A stretch of 64,000 bases of DNA from Bacteriovorax sp037444575. GTDB lineage: Bacteria > Bdellovibrionota > Bacteriovoracia > Bacteriovoracales > Bacteriovoracaceae. The notes beneath the pieces were generated by a model. That model ran no database searches. It had not been told where the DNA came from and saw only the letters and a list, made by a program, of their open reading frames with translations. Position 1 is the first letter of the stretch. Each line of letters opens with the position of its first letter. Shown piece by piece: positions 44,198 to 53,040 of the stretch. The stretch lies in NCBI GenBank assembly GCA_037444575.1, contig JBBIME010000015.1, positions 58,179-122,178 on the forward strand, written 5' to 3'. The translations under genes and the position numbers were made by a program.

Positions 44198-44478
44198 TTA
44201 CCACCAAAATTTACTTAATAAGGTCGATCATTCTAAAAAGAGATATATTGTCTTGATATTTTAATTTAAAGATTAAAATTATGATATCTATTTCACTTTT
44301 TTCCTTCTTGAGGATTTCTAAAGTATGTCCAATTTATTCAAGTAAAGAATATAAAATTTCGCAATGAATCCCGAGTCAGCCTGTCGGTCTTTTGGAATAG
44401 TAAACTTCTCTTGACAGAAAATATAATTAGCTCGAACCTAAATTGAAAATTTATATTTCTAACCAAAAGGAGATAGAC
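44198..44478. other. 281-bp divergent intergenic region (kinase / porin)
   Basis: Must hold promoters for both the minus-strand CheA-like operon and the plus-strand porin-like gene. A TATAAT lies at 44422-44427 but without a -35 at proper spacing. No FliA-type site was found here for the kinase operon. AAAGGAGAT at its right end is the porin ribosome site. Confidence 0.5.
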
Positions 44479-45555
44479 GTGAGCTTCAAAAAATTACTTC
44501 TCTCGACTGTGATTGCGGGCACGAGCTTAAGTGCATTCGCAGCAGGACCTGATATTTCAGGTTATTTCGACATGGCGTTTATTGCGCCTGAGCAACATGA
44601 GTCTTACTGGAGACAGCAGCATGTGAATTTATTAATGAATCATTCAGTTGATAAATTTAAATTTTTTGCTGAAGTTGAATTTGAAGATGCAGTTGATCTA
44701 AACGTAGGTCGTACACCTACTGGTTTTTCTAATACAAGCTCTGGGCGTTTATTCATTGAACGCGCTTACGGAGAATATGCTATTGGACAAATTGGTTCAG
44801 TGAGACTTGGGCAACTTCTTCACGCTTCTCTTTACTATGAAAATCATTACCCATCAATTATCAATAACTACACTGATCCGCTTACAAGAAAAACTATCTG
44901 GACATACAATATTAAAGGTGCGGAGTTTTTCGGTGAAAAAGCTGGTGTGATTTATGAAGCATGGACAGGAAGAGGTCCAGTAGTAGCAGAAAAGGGTTCT
45001 TCAAGCACTACAAATAGTGGTGTTGCGCAAACAGGTGGCCATGAAAGTGGAACTGACTACGGTGGAAAAGTTGGTTACCATTTAACAGGATCTGATCTTG
45101 ATATGAAAGTTTCTGTTCTTGGAGCAAGTTATAATTTCCGCGATGGCGCACCTAAAACTAAAGCATACGGAGCTGAGCTTTCATTAAACATCGGAAAATT
45201 CCAATTGTGGTCTGAATGGGCAGTTCGTGGAGCTGATATTACAGCAGCAGGATCTACTTCAACTGCTAGACAAATGGCCGGTTACGTAATGGGATCTTAC
45301 TCATTTGATCTAGGCGCTAGTGGAGAGCTAACTCCATTTATTATGCTGGATGAATACAGAAAATATTCGGAAACATCAACATTACAAAGAGGGATCGTAG
45401 GACTTGCTTATCACCCAGTTCCAACAATCACTCTGAAAATGGATTATTCTAAAGCTGTATCTGGTAAAACTAATAACGACGGATCTATTAACTCTAAGTA
45501 CAACGGTGCTAACTTAGATAAGGTTGCAGCTCAATTTGTATATTTCTATAATTAA
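44479..45555 (+). CDS. Porin-like outer-membrane beta-barrel protein
   Basis: 358 residues from GTG 44479, chosen because AAGGAGAT precedes it and it gives a signal peptide (FKKLLLSTVIAGTSLSAFAA); an ATG 36 bases upstream adds a charged extension. The mature protein alternates hydrophobic and polar residues and is Gly/Ser/Tyr-rich, typical of beta-barrels. IGSVRLGQLLHASLYYENH and DYGGKVGYHLTGSDLDMK look like OprO/OprP-type phosphate-selective porin strands. It ends FVYFYN, with aromatic residues that fit a C-terminal outer-membrane strand. Substrate is unknown. Confidence 0.75.
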   Translation: MSFKKLLLSTVIAGTSLSAFAAGPDISGYFDMAFIAPEQHESYWRQQHVNLLMNHSVDKFKFFAEVEFEDAVDLNVGRTPTGFSNTSSGRLFIERAYGEYAIGQIGSVRLGQLLHASLYYENHYPSIINNYTDPLTRKTIWTYNIKGAEFFGEKAGVIYEAWTGRGPVVAEKGSSSTTNSGVAQTGGHESGTDYGGKVGYHLTGSDLDMKVSVLGASYNFRDGAPKTKAYGAELSLNIGKFQLWSEWAVRGADITAAGSTSTARQMAGYVMGSYSFDLGASGELTPFIMLDEYRKYSETSTLQRGIVGLAYHPVPTITLKMDYSKAVSGKTNNDGSINSKYNGANLDKVAAQFVYFYN

Positions 45556-45592
45556 TTATTAAGTTTAAGTTTAAGTTTAGGAGAAATTAGAA

Positions 45593-45886
45593 ATGAAAAC
45601 ATTGTTAAGTCTATGCTTGATCTTAGTAGCAACTCAAGCATTTGCAGCGAAATACTACCAAGGCCAAGGTGGCGCGATAAAAGAAATTTCTGCATCTGAA
45701 TTTGATTCTTGTGCAAAAATTTATTATAGAAATGCGGCAAAAGGTGATTTAGCTCCTCAACATCAAAAAGGTGTTGTTAAAGCTTCTCTTAAAGGTGAGT
45801 TAGTAAACGACGTATCTGTTGTTGCAAGTAAATTAAAGGCTGAAAATGGAGCCTGCTCGTACGGTGAAAATTCAGAAGCATTCTAA
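45593..45886 (+). CDS. Small exported protein of unknown function
   Basis: 97 residues: signal peptide (MKTLLSLCLILVATQAFA), then a mature part with two Cys (FDSCAKIYY, NGACSYGEN) that may form a disulfide. TAGGAGAAA precedes the ATG. It follows the porin-like gene by 37 bases, so the two are probably co-transcribed and it may accompany the porin in the envelope. A terminator follows. Confidence 0.7.
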   Translation: MKTLLSLCLILVATQAFAAKYYQGQGGAIKEISASEFDSCAKIYYRNAAKGDLAPQHQKGVVKASLKGELVNDVSVVASKLKAENGACSYGENSEAF

Positions 45887-45901
45887 GATTTTTTTAACTG
45901 G

Positions 45902-45932
45902 TTTGGGGTCATTCTTTTGGCCCCAAATCTTT
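45902..45932 (+). terminator. Terminator after the small exported-protein gene
   Basis: Nine-pair stem TTTGGGGTC / GGCCCCAAA (one T-G pair) with an 8-base loop, followed by TCTTT. It lies between convergent genes and may serve both. Confidence 0.7.
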
Positions 45933-47517
45933 AACCTAAGTTCTTTCCTTCAATAGTCACTAAAAGTTCTTCCACTAATTTTTTCATTGCTTCTGATTGA
46001 CGAGAAAGTTCTGCTGCCAGCTCAGAAGACGTGTGAGCAGTAGAAGCGTTTTGTTGGGTCATATGATCAAGTTTTGCCATCGCCTGACTTACTTCAAGTA
46101 CACCGCGAGATTGTTCATCTGAGGCCATAGAAATTTCATTAGACATTACTGTTACTTGAGAAATGTTAGTGACAATATCATTTAGAACAATGCCACATTC
46201 GTTAGCGACTTTAGTTCCTTGTGCGACTTTATTTCTACCTTCTTCAATGAGCTTTTCAACTGAAGATTTTGTTTCTTCAACAATGGATTCTACGCTGCTC
46301 ACACTCTCAGCAAGCATCGCTGATATTTCATTTGATGCGTTCCCTGACATTTGAGCAAGGTTACCAACTTCTTCGGCAACGACAGCAAAGCCTTTTCCGT
46401 GTTCACCGGCCCTTGCTGCTTCAACTGAAGCGTTAAAAGAGAGAAGCTTTGTTTGAAAAACAATATCATTAATGATTTTAGTTTTGTTAGCAATTTCTTG
46501 AATAACATGAACTATGTCCTGCATGCGTTTATTGCTTTCATTAACTTGGTTCATAATATTATTGTTGCTCACATTGATTTCATTAATTGCAGCAATCATC
46601 TCAGTGACAACTTCTTGTCCATGTATTGCTGTCTCTTCACTTTTCTTAGATAGACTTGCGGCCTGAACTGATCCTTCAGCATTTTTCTTCACCATAGCAC
46701 TTGTTTGTTCAACAGAAGCAGCAGTTTCTTCTAAGGCAGAAGCTTGCTCAGTGCTTGCTTGTAAAAGTTCTTGAGAAGAAGTAGCTACTTGGGTAGAAAC
46801 AGTATCAACCTCTTTGCTTGAATTATTAAGAGCAGATCCGATTCCTCTGAATGATTTAAGTAGGTCTCTTATGATATAAAAAGTTAAAGCTCCACCGACA
46901 ATAAGAGAAATAAGATTGATTATTATTACGGTAGAAATTCCCATTTTTTCTGCTTTATTCGCGTCAGATGAAGCACCGTGAGTTTTATCATCCTCATATT
47001 TGAGAAGTACTGCTAATGAATCATTTAATTCATTTGTGTCGAGAAGAATATCTTCATCGACAATTTGTTTCATTTTAATCATATCAGGGCCATCTTGCCC
47101 TTTTGCTTTTTTAAGGAGTTCAATACTTCTATTAAAATCTTGTTCTAATTTTGAAGAAGTCTTATGGATACCTTCCATTATTTTTAACTCTTCAGGTGAT
47201 GAGAGTTTTGAAATTGCTTTGAATGAATTGTGAAAATTAATCCAGTTATCGTGAATTTTTTTGATATAAATATCAAGAATCTCCTGATCGCTTTCTCCTC
47301 CTCGAGACAGTGACATAATATTGATGCGAGCAAGGTTGACACTATTATTGATTCGATCAATATGTTCCATTACAGGTAAAATTTCTGAATTAATTTTTGA
47401 ATATGAATTAGCTACTTTTATTGTGGCAAGAGATCCAACAGAAGCACCTATAATCGAAAATAAGGTAAATGACCCTGCAAGTATTAGTAACTTTGCTCTT
47501 AAACTCAATGTTCTCAT
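45931..47517 (-). CDS. Methyl-accepting chemotaxis protein
   Basis: 528 residues. TM1 at the N-terminus, a four-helix-bundle-like periplasmic sensor, TM2 near 195-220 (VIIINLISLIVGGALTFYII), then a coiled-coil cytoplasmic domain with the tip IVFQTKLLSFNASVEAARAG and EHGKGFAVVAEEVGNLA, which binds CheA/CheW. Glu/Gln-Ala pairs for methylation flank it (EQASALEETAASVEQ). No HAMP is obvious and no C-terminal CheR-binding pentapeptide. Preceded by a FliA-type promoter. Ligand unknown. Confidence 0.93.
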   Translation of the reverse strand: MRTLSLRAKLLILAGSFTLFSIIGASVGSLATIKVANSYSKINSEILPVMEHIDRINNSVNLARINIMSLSRGGESDQEILDIYIKKIHDNWINFHNSFKAISKLSSPEELKIMEGIHKTSSKLEQDFNRSIELLKKAKGQDGPDMIKMKQIVDEDILLDTNELNDSLAVLLKYEDDKTHGASSDANKAEKMGISTVIIINLISLIVGGALTFYIIRDLLKSFRGIGSALNNSSKEVDTVSTQVATSSQELLQASTEQASALEETAASVEQTSAMVKKNAEGSVQAASLSKKSEETAIHGQEVVTEMIAAINEINVSNNNIMNQVNESNKRMQDIVHVIQEIANKTKIINDIVFQTKLLSFNASVEAARAGEHGKGFAVVAEEVGNLAQMSGNASNEISAMLAESVSSVESIVEETKSSVEKLIEEGRNKVAQGTKVANECGIVLNDIVTNISQVTVMSNEISMASDEQSRGVLEVSQAMAKLDHMTQQNASTAHTSSELAAELSRQSEAMKKLVEELLVTIEGKNLG

Positions 47518-47547
47518 TTATTCTTCCTTAATCATTTTTATGATTAC

Positions 47548-47574
47548 TTATCGATCTATTCTTAAAAAAAATTA
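47548..47574 (-). promoter_or_regulatory. FliA (sigma-28)-type promoter of the chemoreceptor gene
   Basis: Read on the minus strand: TAATTTTT, 11 bases, ATCGATAA, versus TAAAGTTT-N11-GCCGATAA; 6 of 8 in each box and exact spacing. The predicted start is about 24 bases before the ATG, leaving room for AAGGAAG. Confidence 0.6.
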
Positions 47575-47660
47575 AGGAAGCAAGAATTTAGTTAATTGAA
47601 ACGGTTTGGTATTTAAATGAATTTAATTATTCTAGTTATTTATTTAGGCTTGGGAGAATT

Positions 47661-47682
47661 AAGGGCGCTAAAGAGCGCCCTT
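47661..47682 (-). terminator. Terminator after the BAX-inhibitor-like gene
   Basis: Perfect nine-base GC-rich stem AAGGGCGCT / AGCGCCCTT with a 4-base loop, 14 bases after the stop of the minus-strand gene. The T-run on that side is short (TTAATTCT). Confidence 0.7.
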
Positions 47683-47695
47683 ATTATTATTGAGA

Positions 47696-48406
47696 TTATC
47701 TTCTGCGGTCACCAGTTAAACGTAAGATCATCATGAATAGGTTGATGAAATCAAGATAAAGAGTAAGTGCACCTAAAATAGTCGCTCTTCCTCTGTCTTC
47801 TTCTGAATAACTTTGACGACCAATCATTTTTATTTTTTGTGTGTCGTACGCTGTTAGACCTGCAAAAATAAGAAGACCAACTAAGCTATAAACTAATCCT
47901 GCAGCTCCACCCATCATTGTTGGGAAGAACATTGCTAGAAGTGAGTAACCAATCATTCCAAAAAGTCCCATCACACAAAATGAACCCACTGGACCTAGAT
48001 CTTTTTTAGTAAGGTAACCAAATGCAGTTAGTCCACCAAATCCGATCGCAGTCGTGAAAAACGCAGATTGAATGCTTGCTGCTGTATAGATAGCAAAGAT
48101 AACTGAAAAAGTTACGCCGGTAAGAGCTGAGTAAAGAAGAAAAAGTGCAGTAGCTGTCATTACGCTCATGCGGTTAATAAGACCGCTGATAGAGAGAACT
48201 AATCCAAATTGAGCAATGATCACTACCCAGAATAGAACTCTGTTCATCATGATCGTTTGAACTAATTGATCATTTGTTCCAATGAGTGCCGCGATCACTC
48301 CAGTAATTAAAACTCCAATAGACATCCACTGATAGACTCTAGTCATAAAGGCAGCGTTTTCTTTTGCGACAACGTTTCCTTCTGTAAAATATTGGCCATT
48401 TGCCAT
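47696..48406 (-). CDS. BAX inhibitor-1/YccA family membrane protein
   Basis: 236 residues with seven TM helices. Family signatures are VYQWMSIGVLITGVIAALIG at the N-terminus, the central LFLLYSALTGVTFSVIF, and the C-terminal GLTAYDTQKIKMIG plus ALTLYLDFINLFMMILRLTG. Bacterial members include YbhL, YccA (which modulates FtsH) and YetJ, a pH-dependent Ca2+ leak. The Asp in AYDTQ fits the Asp pair of the calcium-leak channel. No specific partner is visible nearby. Confidence 0.93.
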   Translation of the reverse strand: MANGQYFTEGNVVAKENAAFMTRVYQWMSIGVLITGVIAALIGTNDQLVQTIMMNRVLFWVVIIAQFGLVLSISGLINRMSVMTATALFLLYSALTGVTFSVIFAIYTAASIQSAFFTTAIGFGGLTAFGYLTKKDLGPVGSFCVMGLFGMIGYSLLAMFFPTMMGGAAGLVYSLVGLLIFAGLTAYDTQKIKMIGRQSYSEEDRGRATILGALTLYLDFINLFMMILRLTGDRRR

Positions 48407-48503
48407 ACAAAACTCCTCTTAAATTAAACATTGCTAAGCTTGTCTGATTATACTTCCAAAAATTTTAGAATTTAAGATTATTTTTGCATTCCCGAGTGTT
48501 TTG

Positions 48504-49148
48504 CTAAAGAACACCTTTTAAAACGGGGAGAATCTCTTTAATACCGCTAGCGATCATTTCAATAGACATAGAAAGAAGAATAAGACCCATGATTCGGGTC
48601 ATTACGTTTAAACCTATTTGTCCTAGGCGCTCACCAATATTTTCAGCATAACTTAAAATAATCTTAATGAGAAGGCCGATAAGAAAAATCATGATGCAGG
48701 CAATAACCCAATGAGCAGATGTCGTAAAATTTTTTGCATGAATAATTGACGTAGAGATGGCACCCGGACCAGAGAGGAGTGGGATGGCCAGAGGAATGAT
48801 TCCAATTTCTCTTTCAAAATCAAAGGAGCGAATTTCTTCTGTATTGATTTTAGTTGTTGATTGTTGACCTGAAATCATACTGAAGGCCATTGTGAAAAGA
48901 AGAAGTCCTCCGCCTATAGTAAATGAGGCAATTGAAATTCCAAAAAAGTTAAGTAACATCTGGCCGAAAATTAAACTTACTAAAATAGTTATAGTGACAG
49001 CAGTTGCACACGTATTCGTTACATTTTTGATATTTAAATTCTTATGATTTTTTGTAAAGCCAAGAAACACGGGGATTGCACCTAATGGATTGATAATGGA
49101 GATTAGGGTAATGCTGAACTTTAGTACATCATTAAAAGCTTGATTCAC
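48504..49148 (-). CDS. MarC family integral membrane protein
   Basis: 214 residues with six TM helices, matching MarC/YhgN proteins: SIINPLGAIPVFLGF near residue 20, GGGLLLFTMAFSMI, IPLAIPLLSGPGAISTSI and RIMGLILLSMSIEMIASGI. Function of the family is unsettled; a link to antibiotic resistance has not held up. Divergent from hsp20. Confidence 0.92.
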   Translation of the reverse strand: MNQAFNDVLKFSITLISIINPLGAIPVFLGFTKNHKNLNIKNVTNTCATAVTITILVSLIFGQMLLNFFGISIASFTIGGGLLLFTMAFSMISGQQSTTKINTEEIRSFDFEREIGIIPLAIPLLSGPGAISTSIIHAKNFTTSAHWVIACIMIFLIGLLIKIILSYAENIGERLGQIGLNVMTRIMGLILLSMSIEMIASGIKEILPVLKGVL

Positions 49149-49258
49149 AATCTGATCCTATTACTTATTTCGAATTACTGTAATTATATTATCTAATATA
49201 AAGCTCATCAACAGAAGGAAATAATGTGGGAAGAGAATATCTTTAACAGGAGGTAGTT

Positions 49259-49723
49259 ATGAGTTTCCTAAGCAAATCATCTGGTAGAAATGTTCCCATT
49301 AAGTTTAATCGTGCTGCAAATTATGATGTCTTCAAAAGTTTTGATGACTTTTTTAATCAAAGAGGTGATGAGTTCTATGACGCAAGTGGAGCGGCGTTTT
49401 CACCGATGGTCAATATCGAGGAAACAGAGAACTCTTATCATGTTGAAGCAGAACTTCCCGGAGTAAAAAAAGAGGATGTTGATGTAAGCCTTAAAGATGA
49501 TTATTTAATAATTAAAGGTGAGAAAAAAAGTTTTAGTGAAGAAAAAAAAGATCAATATAGAAGAATTGAAAGATCTCATGGAAATTTCTATCGAACTATC
49601 GCTCTTCCAAGCGATATCAATAAAGATGAAGTGAATGCTGAATTAAAAGATGGGTTGCTTTTGATTGATATTAAAAAATCACAGGCCCCTGTTGCCTTTA
49701 CTAAAAAGATAGCGGTTCATTAA
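49259..49723 (+). CDS. Small heat-shock protein, Hsp20 family
   Basis: 154 residues with an alpha-crystallin domain about 45-140: MVNIEETENSYHVEAELPGV, VDVSLKDDYLIIKGEK, SHGNFYRTIALPSDI and AELKDGLLLIDIKK. ATP-independent chaperone that binds unfolded proteins. The IxI-like end (FTKKIAV) may bind neighbouring subunits. ACAGGAGGT is a very strong ribosome site. No clear heat-shock promoter or ROSE-type thermometer was recognised upstream. Confidence 0.94.
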   Translation: MSFLSKSSGRNVPIKFNRAANYDVFKSFDDFFNQRGDEFYDASGAAFSPMVNIEETENSYHVEAELPGVKKEDVDVSLKDDYLIIKGEKKSFSEEKKDQYRRIERSHGNFYRTIALPSDINKDEVNAELKDGLLLIDIKKSQAPVAFTKKIAVH

Positions 49724-49727
49724 ATAT

Positions 49728-49751
49728 CCAAGGAGGAGAAACCCTCCTTGG
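49728..49751. terminator. Terminator between hsp20 and murJ
   Basis: Nine-base stem CCAAGGAGG / CCTCCTTGG with a 6-base loop, between convergent genes, so likely bidirectional. Its core CAAGGAGG/CCTCCTTG is the same as in the khpA terminator. Confidence 0.75.
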
Positions 49752-49759
49752 TACTATTA

Positions 49760-51364
49760 TCAAATAAAACGTCTTAGTTTACCAATTACTTTATCTATTG
49801 TGTTTTTTGATTCTTCTATTTTAAAAAGATAAGTTATTGCAAAGTAAGTAGCTCCATAAAAAGAAAAAATAATCACGGCTGATGAAATGGGTCCCATGTG
49901 TATAAATCGCTCAACAATTAGACCAATGATCGAAGAGATAATTGCCGAGGCCCATAACATAAATTGATAACTGACTTTTAGTCCTGTATCACCAATTCTT
50001 TTATTCAGTGTTGCTCTTAAAAGATAGAATTCAATCCATCCCGACATCCCTGCAGAGGCCGTAAGTCCAGCTGTTCCCCAAGAAGGATCGAATCCCAAAA
50101 GACGCGGAAGAGGGAAGGCAAACACATATCCTAAAATCGTTGTTAAAAGAACGCGAATTGAAGCGAACTTTAAAGGGGTCTTCGTGTCTTTTAATGAATA
50201 GAAAGTTGAAGAATAAAGTCTTCCCAGAGTTGAGGCCAATAGCCCAACAGTTGATCCAATAAGAACCATCCAGGTGTAATGGGCATCATCATTAGTAAAT
50301 TTTCCTGATTGGAAAATGGCCTTCACCATCACGTTTCCTAAGAAAATAAAAGCACAAACAGATGGGACGATAAAAAAAGCAATCTTTCTTAACCCACCTT
50401 CAAGTCTTCCTTGAAGATAAGTATTGATTTCATCTCCAGATCCTCTGATTGATGACATCGCCGGAAGTTCAGAAGCCGATACACTCATTCCAAAAAGAGA
50501 AATGGGAAGCAGGTAGAGAGTTTGAGCATAAGCAAGGGTAGAGACTGCACCCATGGGAAGAAGGCTTGCCAGAATACTATCAATGTAAGCTGAAAGCTGG
50601 ACAACTCCACGAGAAATAACAACTGGAAAAAAATTGCGAATTACAATTCTAACATTTGTAAGTTTTGTATTAAGTGATGGTTTGAATGATTTAATAAGCT
50701 TTAAAGCAAAAGGAACCTGAACTGCAAACTGCAGAAAACTTCCTACAACTAACCCCCAAGCTGTGATCTCGGCAAGATTGTACTGAGTTGATCCTTTAGC
50801 AAAAAAGAACATAGATAAAATAATAGAGACGTTCCAGATAACTGGGGCCACATAGGAAAGAAAAAATTTGCGATGAGAATTAAGGATTCCCAAGCACCAG
50901 GCAGACATAACGAGAAGTCCAGTGCCCGGAAAAATAATTTGCACGATTTTAATCGTGAGGAGTCTTTTTTCGCCTTTAAAACCAGGAGCAATAGTATCAA
51001 TCAAAAATGGAGTGACAAAAACACCAATTAAAACAATGATTGAAATTGCGGTAAATAAAACACTTCCAACGACTGAGGCAACTTTACCTGCCTCTATCTG
51101 GTTTTCTTGATCATGCTTTTCGTTATGAGTAGTTGCAATGAGATTAGCATAGACAGGAATAAAAGAAGCCGAAAGAACTCCTTCACCAAAAAGATTTTGC
51201 AAAAAGTTTGGAATCTTTAAGGCCGCATTAAAAGCGTCTCCCGCATCGGAGTTTCCGAAGTAGTGTGCAAAAATTCTAACTCTGATGAGTCCTGCGATTC
51301 GACTTAAAAATATTCCAAGCCCAACAAAGAGGGCGCCACTTTTTTCATTTTTTTCATTCATCAC
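49760..51364 (-). CDS. murJ: Lipid II flippase MurJ
   Basis: 534 residues with about 14 TM helices of the MATE-like MVF fold. Signatures: LSRIAGLIRVRIFAHYFG, GDAFNAALKIPNFLQNLFGE, LSASFIPVYANL, IPGTG-type loops, and MAVSTLAYAQ-like TM7. MurJ moves lipid II across the inner membrane in peptidoglycan synthesis. GTG/ATG choice is uncertain by one codon (two ATGs in a row). The upstream methyltransferase-like gene ends 6 bases before it. Confidence 0.95.
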   Translation of the reverse strand: MMNEKNEKSGALFVGLGIFLSRIAGLIRVRIFAHYFGNSDAGDAFNAALKIPNFLQNLFGEGVLSASFIPVYANLIATTHNEKHDQENQIEAGKVASVVGSVLFTAISIIVLIGVFVTPFLIDTIAPGFKGEKRLLTIKIVQIIFPGTGLLVMSAWCLGILNSHRKFFLSYVAPVIWNVSIILSMFFFAKGSTQYNLAEITAWGLVVGSFLQFAVQVPFALKLIKSFKPSLNTKLTNVRIVIRNFFPVVISRGVVQLSAYIDSILASLLPMGAVSTLAYAQTLYLLPISLFGMSVSASELPAMSSIRGSGDEINTYLQGRLEGGLRKIAFFIVPSVCAFIFLGNVMVKAIFQSGKFTNDDAHYTWMVLIGSTVGLLASTLGRLYSSTFYSLKDTKTPLKFASIRVLLTTILGYVFAFPLPRLLGFDPSWGTAGLTASAGMSGWIEFYLLRATLNKRIGDTGLKVSYQFMLWASAIISSIIGLIVERFIHMGPISSAVIIFSFYGATYFAITYLFKIEESKNTIDKVIGKLRRFI

Positions 51365-51370
51365 ATAATC

Positions 51371-52162
51371 TTAAACATTAAGAATAAAACCGGCAACTTT
51401 CATTTTGAGGGAAATATCTTTGGAATATTCAGGAATAGGGGCCACGTTCCACCACCAAACTTTTTCTGGAGCAGGGAGATCAAAATTAATAAAGGGAGTT
51501 TGGACTTCGAGGAGCTCATCGGTTTTTGAAGTTAGATGTGTTTCGATATCAGTGATTAAGACAACTGGACAAGAAAAATGAGTAAGATATTTGTAATGGT
51601 CAAAACTCACTTGGTAGCAAAAATCATCGAGTTCTTTTTCAGTGAGTTTGGGAGAGGCTTTTTTCTCTAAAAAATTTCTTAAATGATAGGAGAGTTGAGA
51701 GAGAAGATTTGCGGATATAACGAGATCGTAGTGTTCATTTTGATAAAGAGTTGGGATTACATTTATGATTTTCTTTTCTTGGTGAATTCGACTTTCTAAT
51801 TCTGTGATGTCGGCCTCTATAAAATGAACATTTTGAAGATGTTTGTATTGATTAATAGTTTCTTTTAGATGAACAACATCGACAAGATCCACACGTTTAA
51901 ATGTAGAAGCTAATTCAAGAAGCGGTATTTCATGAAGGGGACCTGATCCAAGGACGAGAACTCGGTCATAGTCTCGAACTTTCGTCATGGACTCTTTGAT
52001 AAAGTTTTTACAATTAGTTCTATGGGGAAGCCAAAAAGATTTGCAGCGCTTTTCTCTTTCTTTAATAGCGATACTTTCATAGAGATGGCCGAAGGCCTTT
52101 GCCTCTTTAGTTGCAGTCGCTCGAATATAAGTGATGAGTTCTCGAATCAAAAAAACTCTCAA
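51371..52162 (-). CDS. SAM-dependent methyltransferase-like protein
   Basis: 263 residues. The Rossmann-type motif I is DRVLVLGSGPLHEIPLLEL near 75, followed by VDLVDVVH (acidic residue that would hold the SAM ribose) and YDLVISANLLSQL (motif IV position). The N-terminus is Arg/Lys-rich and contains RCKSFWLPHRTNCKNF. I cannot assign the substrate, and some such proteins lack activity. Probably co-transcribed with murJ. Confidence 0.65.
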   Translation of the reverse strand: MRVFLIRELITYIRATATKEAKAFGHLYESIAIKEREKRCKSFWLPHRTNCKNFIKESMTKVRDYDRVLVLGSGPLHEIPLLELASTFKRVDLVDVVHLKETINQYKHLQNVHFIEADITELESRIHQEKKIINVIPTLYQNEHYDLVISANLLSQLSYHLRNFLEKKASPKLTEKELDDFCYQVSFDHYKYLTHFSCPVVLITDIETHLTSKTDELLEVQTPFINFDLPAPEKVWWWNVAPIPEYSKDISLKMKVAGFILNV

Positions 52163-52307
52163 GAATTTAGGATGTTTTTTGGTGGTTTAAGAAATGGAGT
52201 CTGAATATTTCAATTCCAAACCACCAGTTTTCATTCTAGCAATTGCTTTTAGAAAATCAATAAGAAAACTGCCATGTCTAATGATTTGTAATCGCAAAGT
52301 TACAATA

Positions 52308-52331
52308 AAGGGAGAGGAAACTCTCTCCCTT
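52308..52331 (-). terminator. Terminator after the small His/Pro-rich protein gene
   Basis: Stem AAGGGAGAG / CTCTCCCTT with a 6-base loop. On the minus strand it is followed by TTTATTGTAACTTT, a fair T-run. Confidence 0.7.
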
Positions 52332-52370
52332 CATTCACATAATTCGTGATGATGCCCAATGGGCATGAGA

Positions 52371-52532
52371 TCATTTTACATGTTTTCGATGGTGGTGATG
52401 TCCTGCAATTTGCTTTCCTTGATGAGTCGGTGGATTTGTTGGCTTTGTTGGCTTTGTTGGTTTTCCTTGCCCTTCACCGGCAAAAGACGATGCAGATAAT
52501 GCTAATAACGAAATCAGAATTGCAATTTTCAT
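52371..52532 (-). CDS. Small exported Pro/Lys/His-rich protein
   Basis: 53 residues from ATG 52532, with TTGGAGGTTTT upstream; the frame is open to 52595 but only this start gives a signal peptide (MKIAILISLLALSASSFA). The mature part of about 35 residues is low complexity: KPTKPTKPTNPPTHQGKQ then GHHHHRKH. The KPT repeat is encoded by a tandem 9-base unit in the DNA. The cationic, His-rich tail could bind metal or a surface. Followed by its own terminator, which supports a real transcript. Confidence 0.65.
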   Translation of the reverse strand: MKIAILISLLALSASSFAGEGQGKPTKPTKPTNPPTHQGKQIAGHHHHRKHVK

Positions 52533-52696
52533 AAAACCTCCAATTACGATTTTTACGGTTGATTTATTTTTAGATCTGCATTTGAAAGTTTGCAATTAAA
52601 AGACGATTACAAAAAACGTGATCGTTCACGTATTAGATTATCTCTATACATTGCTCGAGTTATGATAACTTTTTTGGATTATTTCGTCTTAAATCT

Positions 52697-52957
52697 CTAA
52701 GCAGCTTTTTTACCGGCAGACTTATAATTGATGAAGTTAACATAAGAGGGGATTCTTGTTTGAAGCAGATTCCAAACAACTTTTTCTTCTAGTCCATTAG
52801 CTTTTGCACTAATAAGCATCTGCTCAACTTTTGTATGCAAAAGATCGTAATCAATCGTCAGGCGATACACATGCTCACTTTCGATCAAGGCTTCTTCAAT
52901 TTCTTCTTTGTACTGAGCGATGAGTGTCTCTATGATCTGATTGCGAGAATGAGTCAT
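52697..52957 (-). CDS. Small protein of unknown function
   Basis: 86 residues from ATG 52957, which has GAGGAAAACC upstream; an upstream open stretch has no family support. It has no signal peptide and is predicted mostly helical (IIETLIAQYKEEIEEALIES, EQMLISAKANGLEEKVVW). The end is Lys-rich. Lies after motB behind a perfect 10-bp inverted repeat, on the same strand. No domain recognised. Confidence 0.65.
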   Translation of the reverse strand: MTHSRNQIIETLIAQYKEEIEEALIESEHVYRLTIDYDLLHTKVEQMLISAKANGLEEKVVWNLLQTRIPSYVNFINYKSAGKKAA

Positions 52958-52976
52958 GGTTTTCCTCGAAGTGTTT

Positions 52977-53015
52977 TGCCGACAATACGACAATAACTGA
53001 TTGCAATTGTCGGCA
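52977..53015. repeat. 10-bp inverted repeat between motB and the small gene
   Basis: TGCCGACAAT and ATTGTCGGCA are perfect complements separated by 19 bases. No T-run on either side, so it is not a normal terminator. It may be an operator or an mRNA hairpin in the leader of the 86-residue gene. Confidence 0.5.
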
Positions 53016-53040
53016 TAAGACTCAAGAAACTTTAGTGTAA

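Noticed and set aside
44422..44427. Perfect TATAAT before the porin gene
   Set aside because: The only TTGACA nearby is 5 bases away and nothing like a -35 is 16-19 bases upstream; not called as a promoter.
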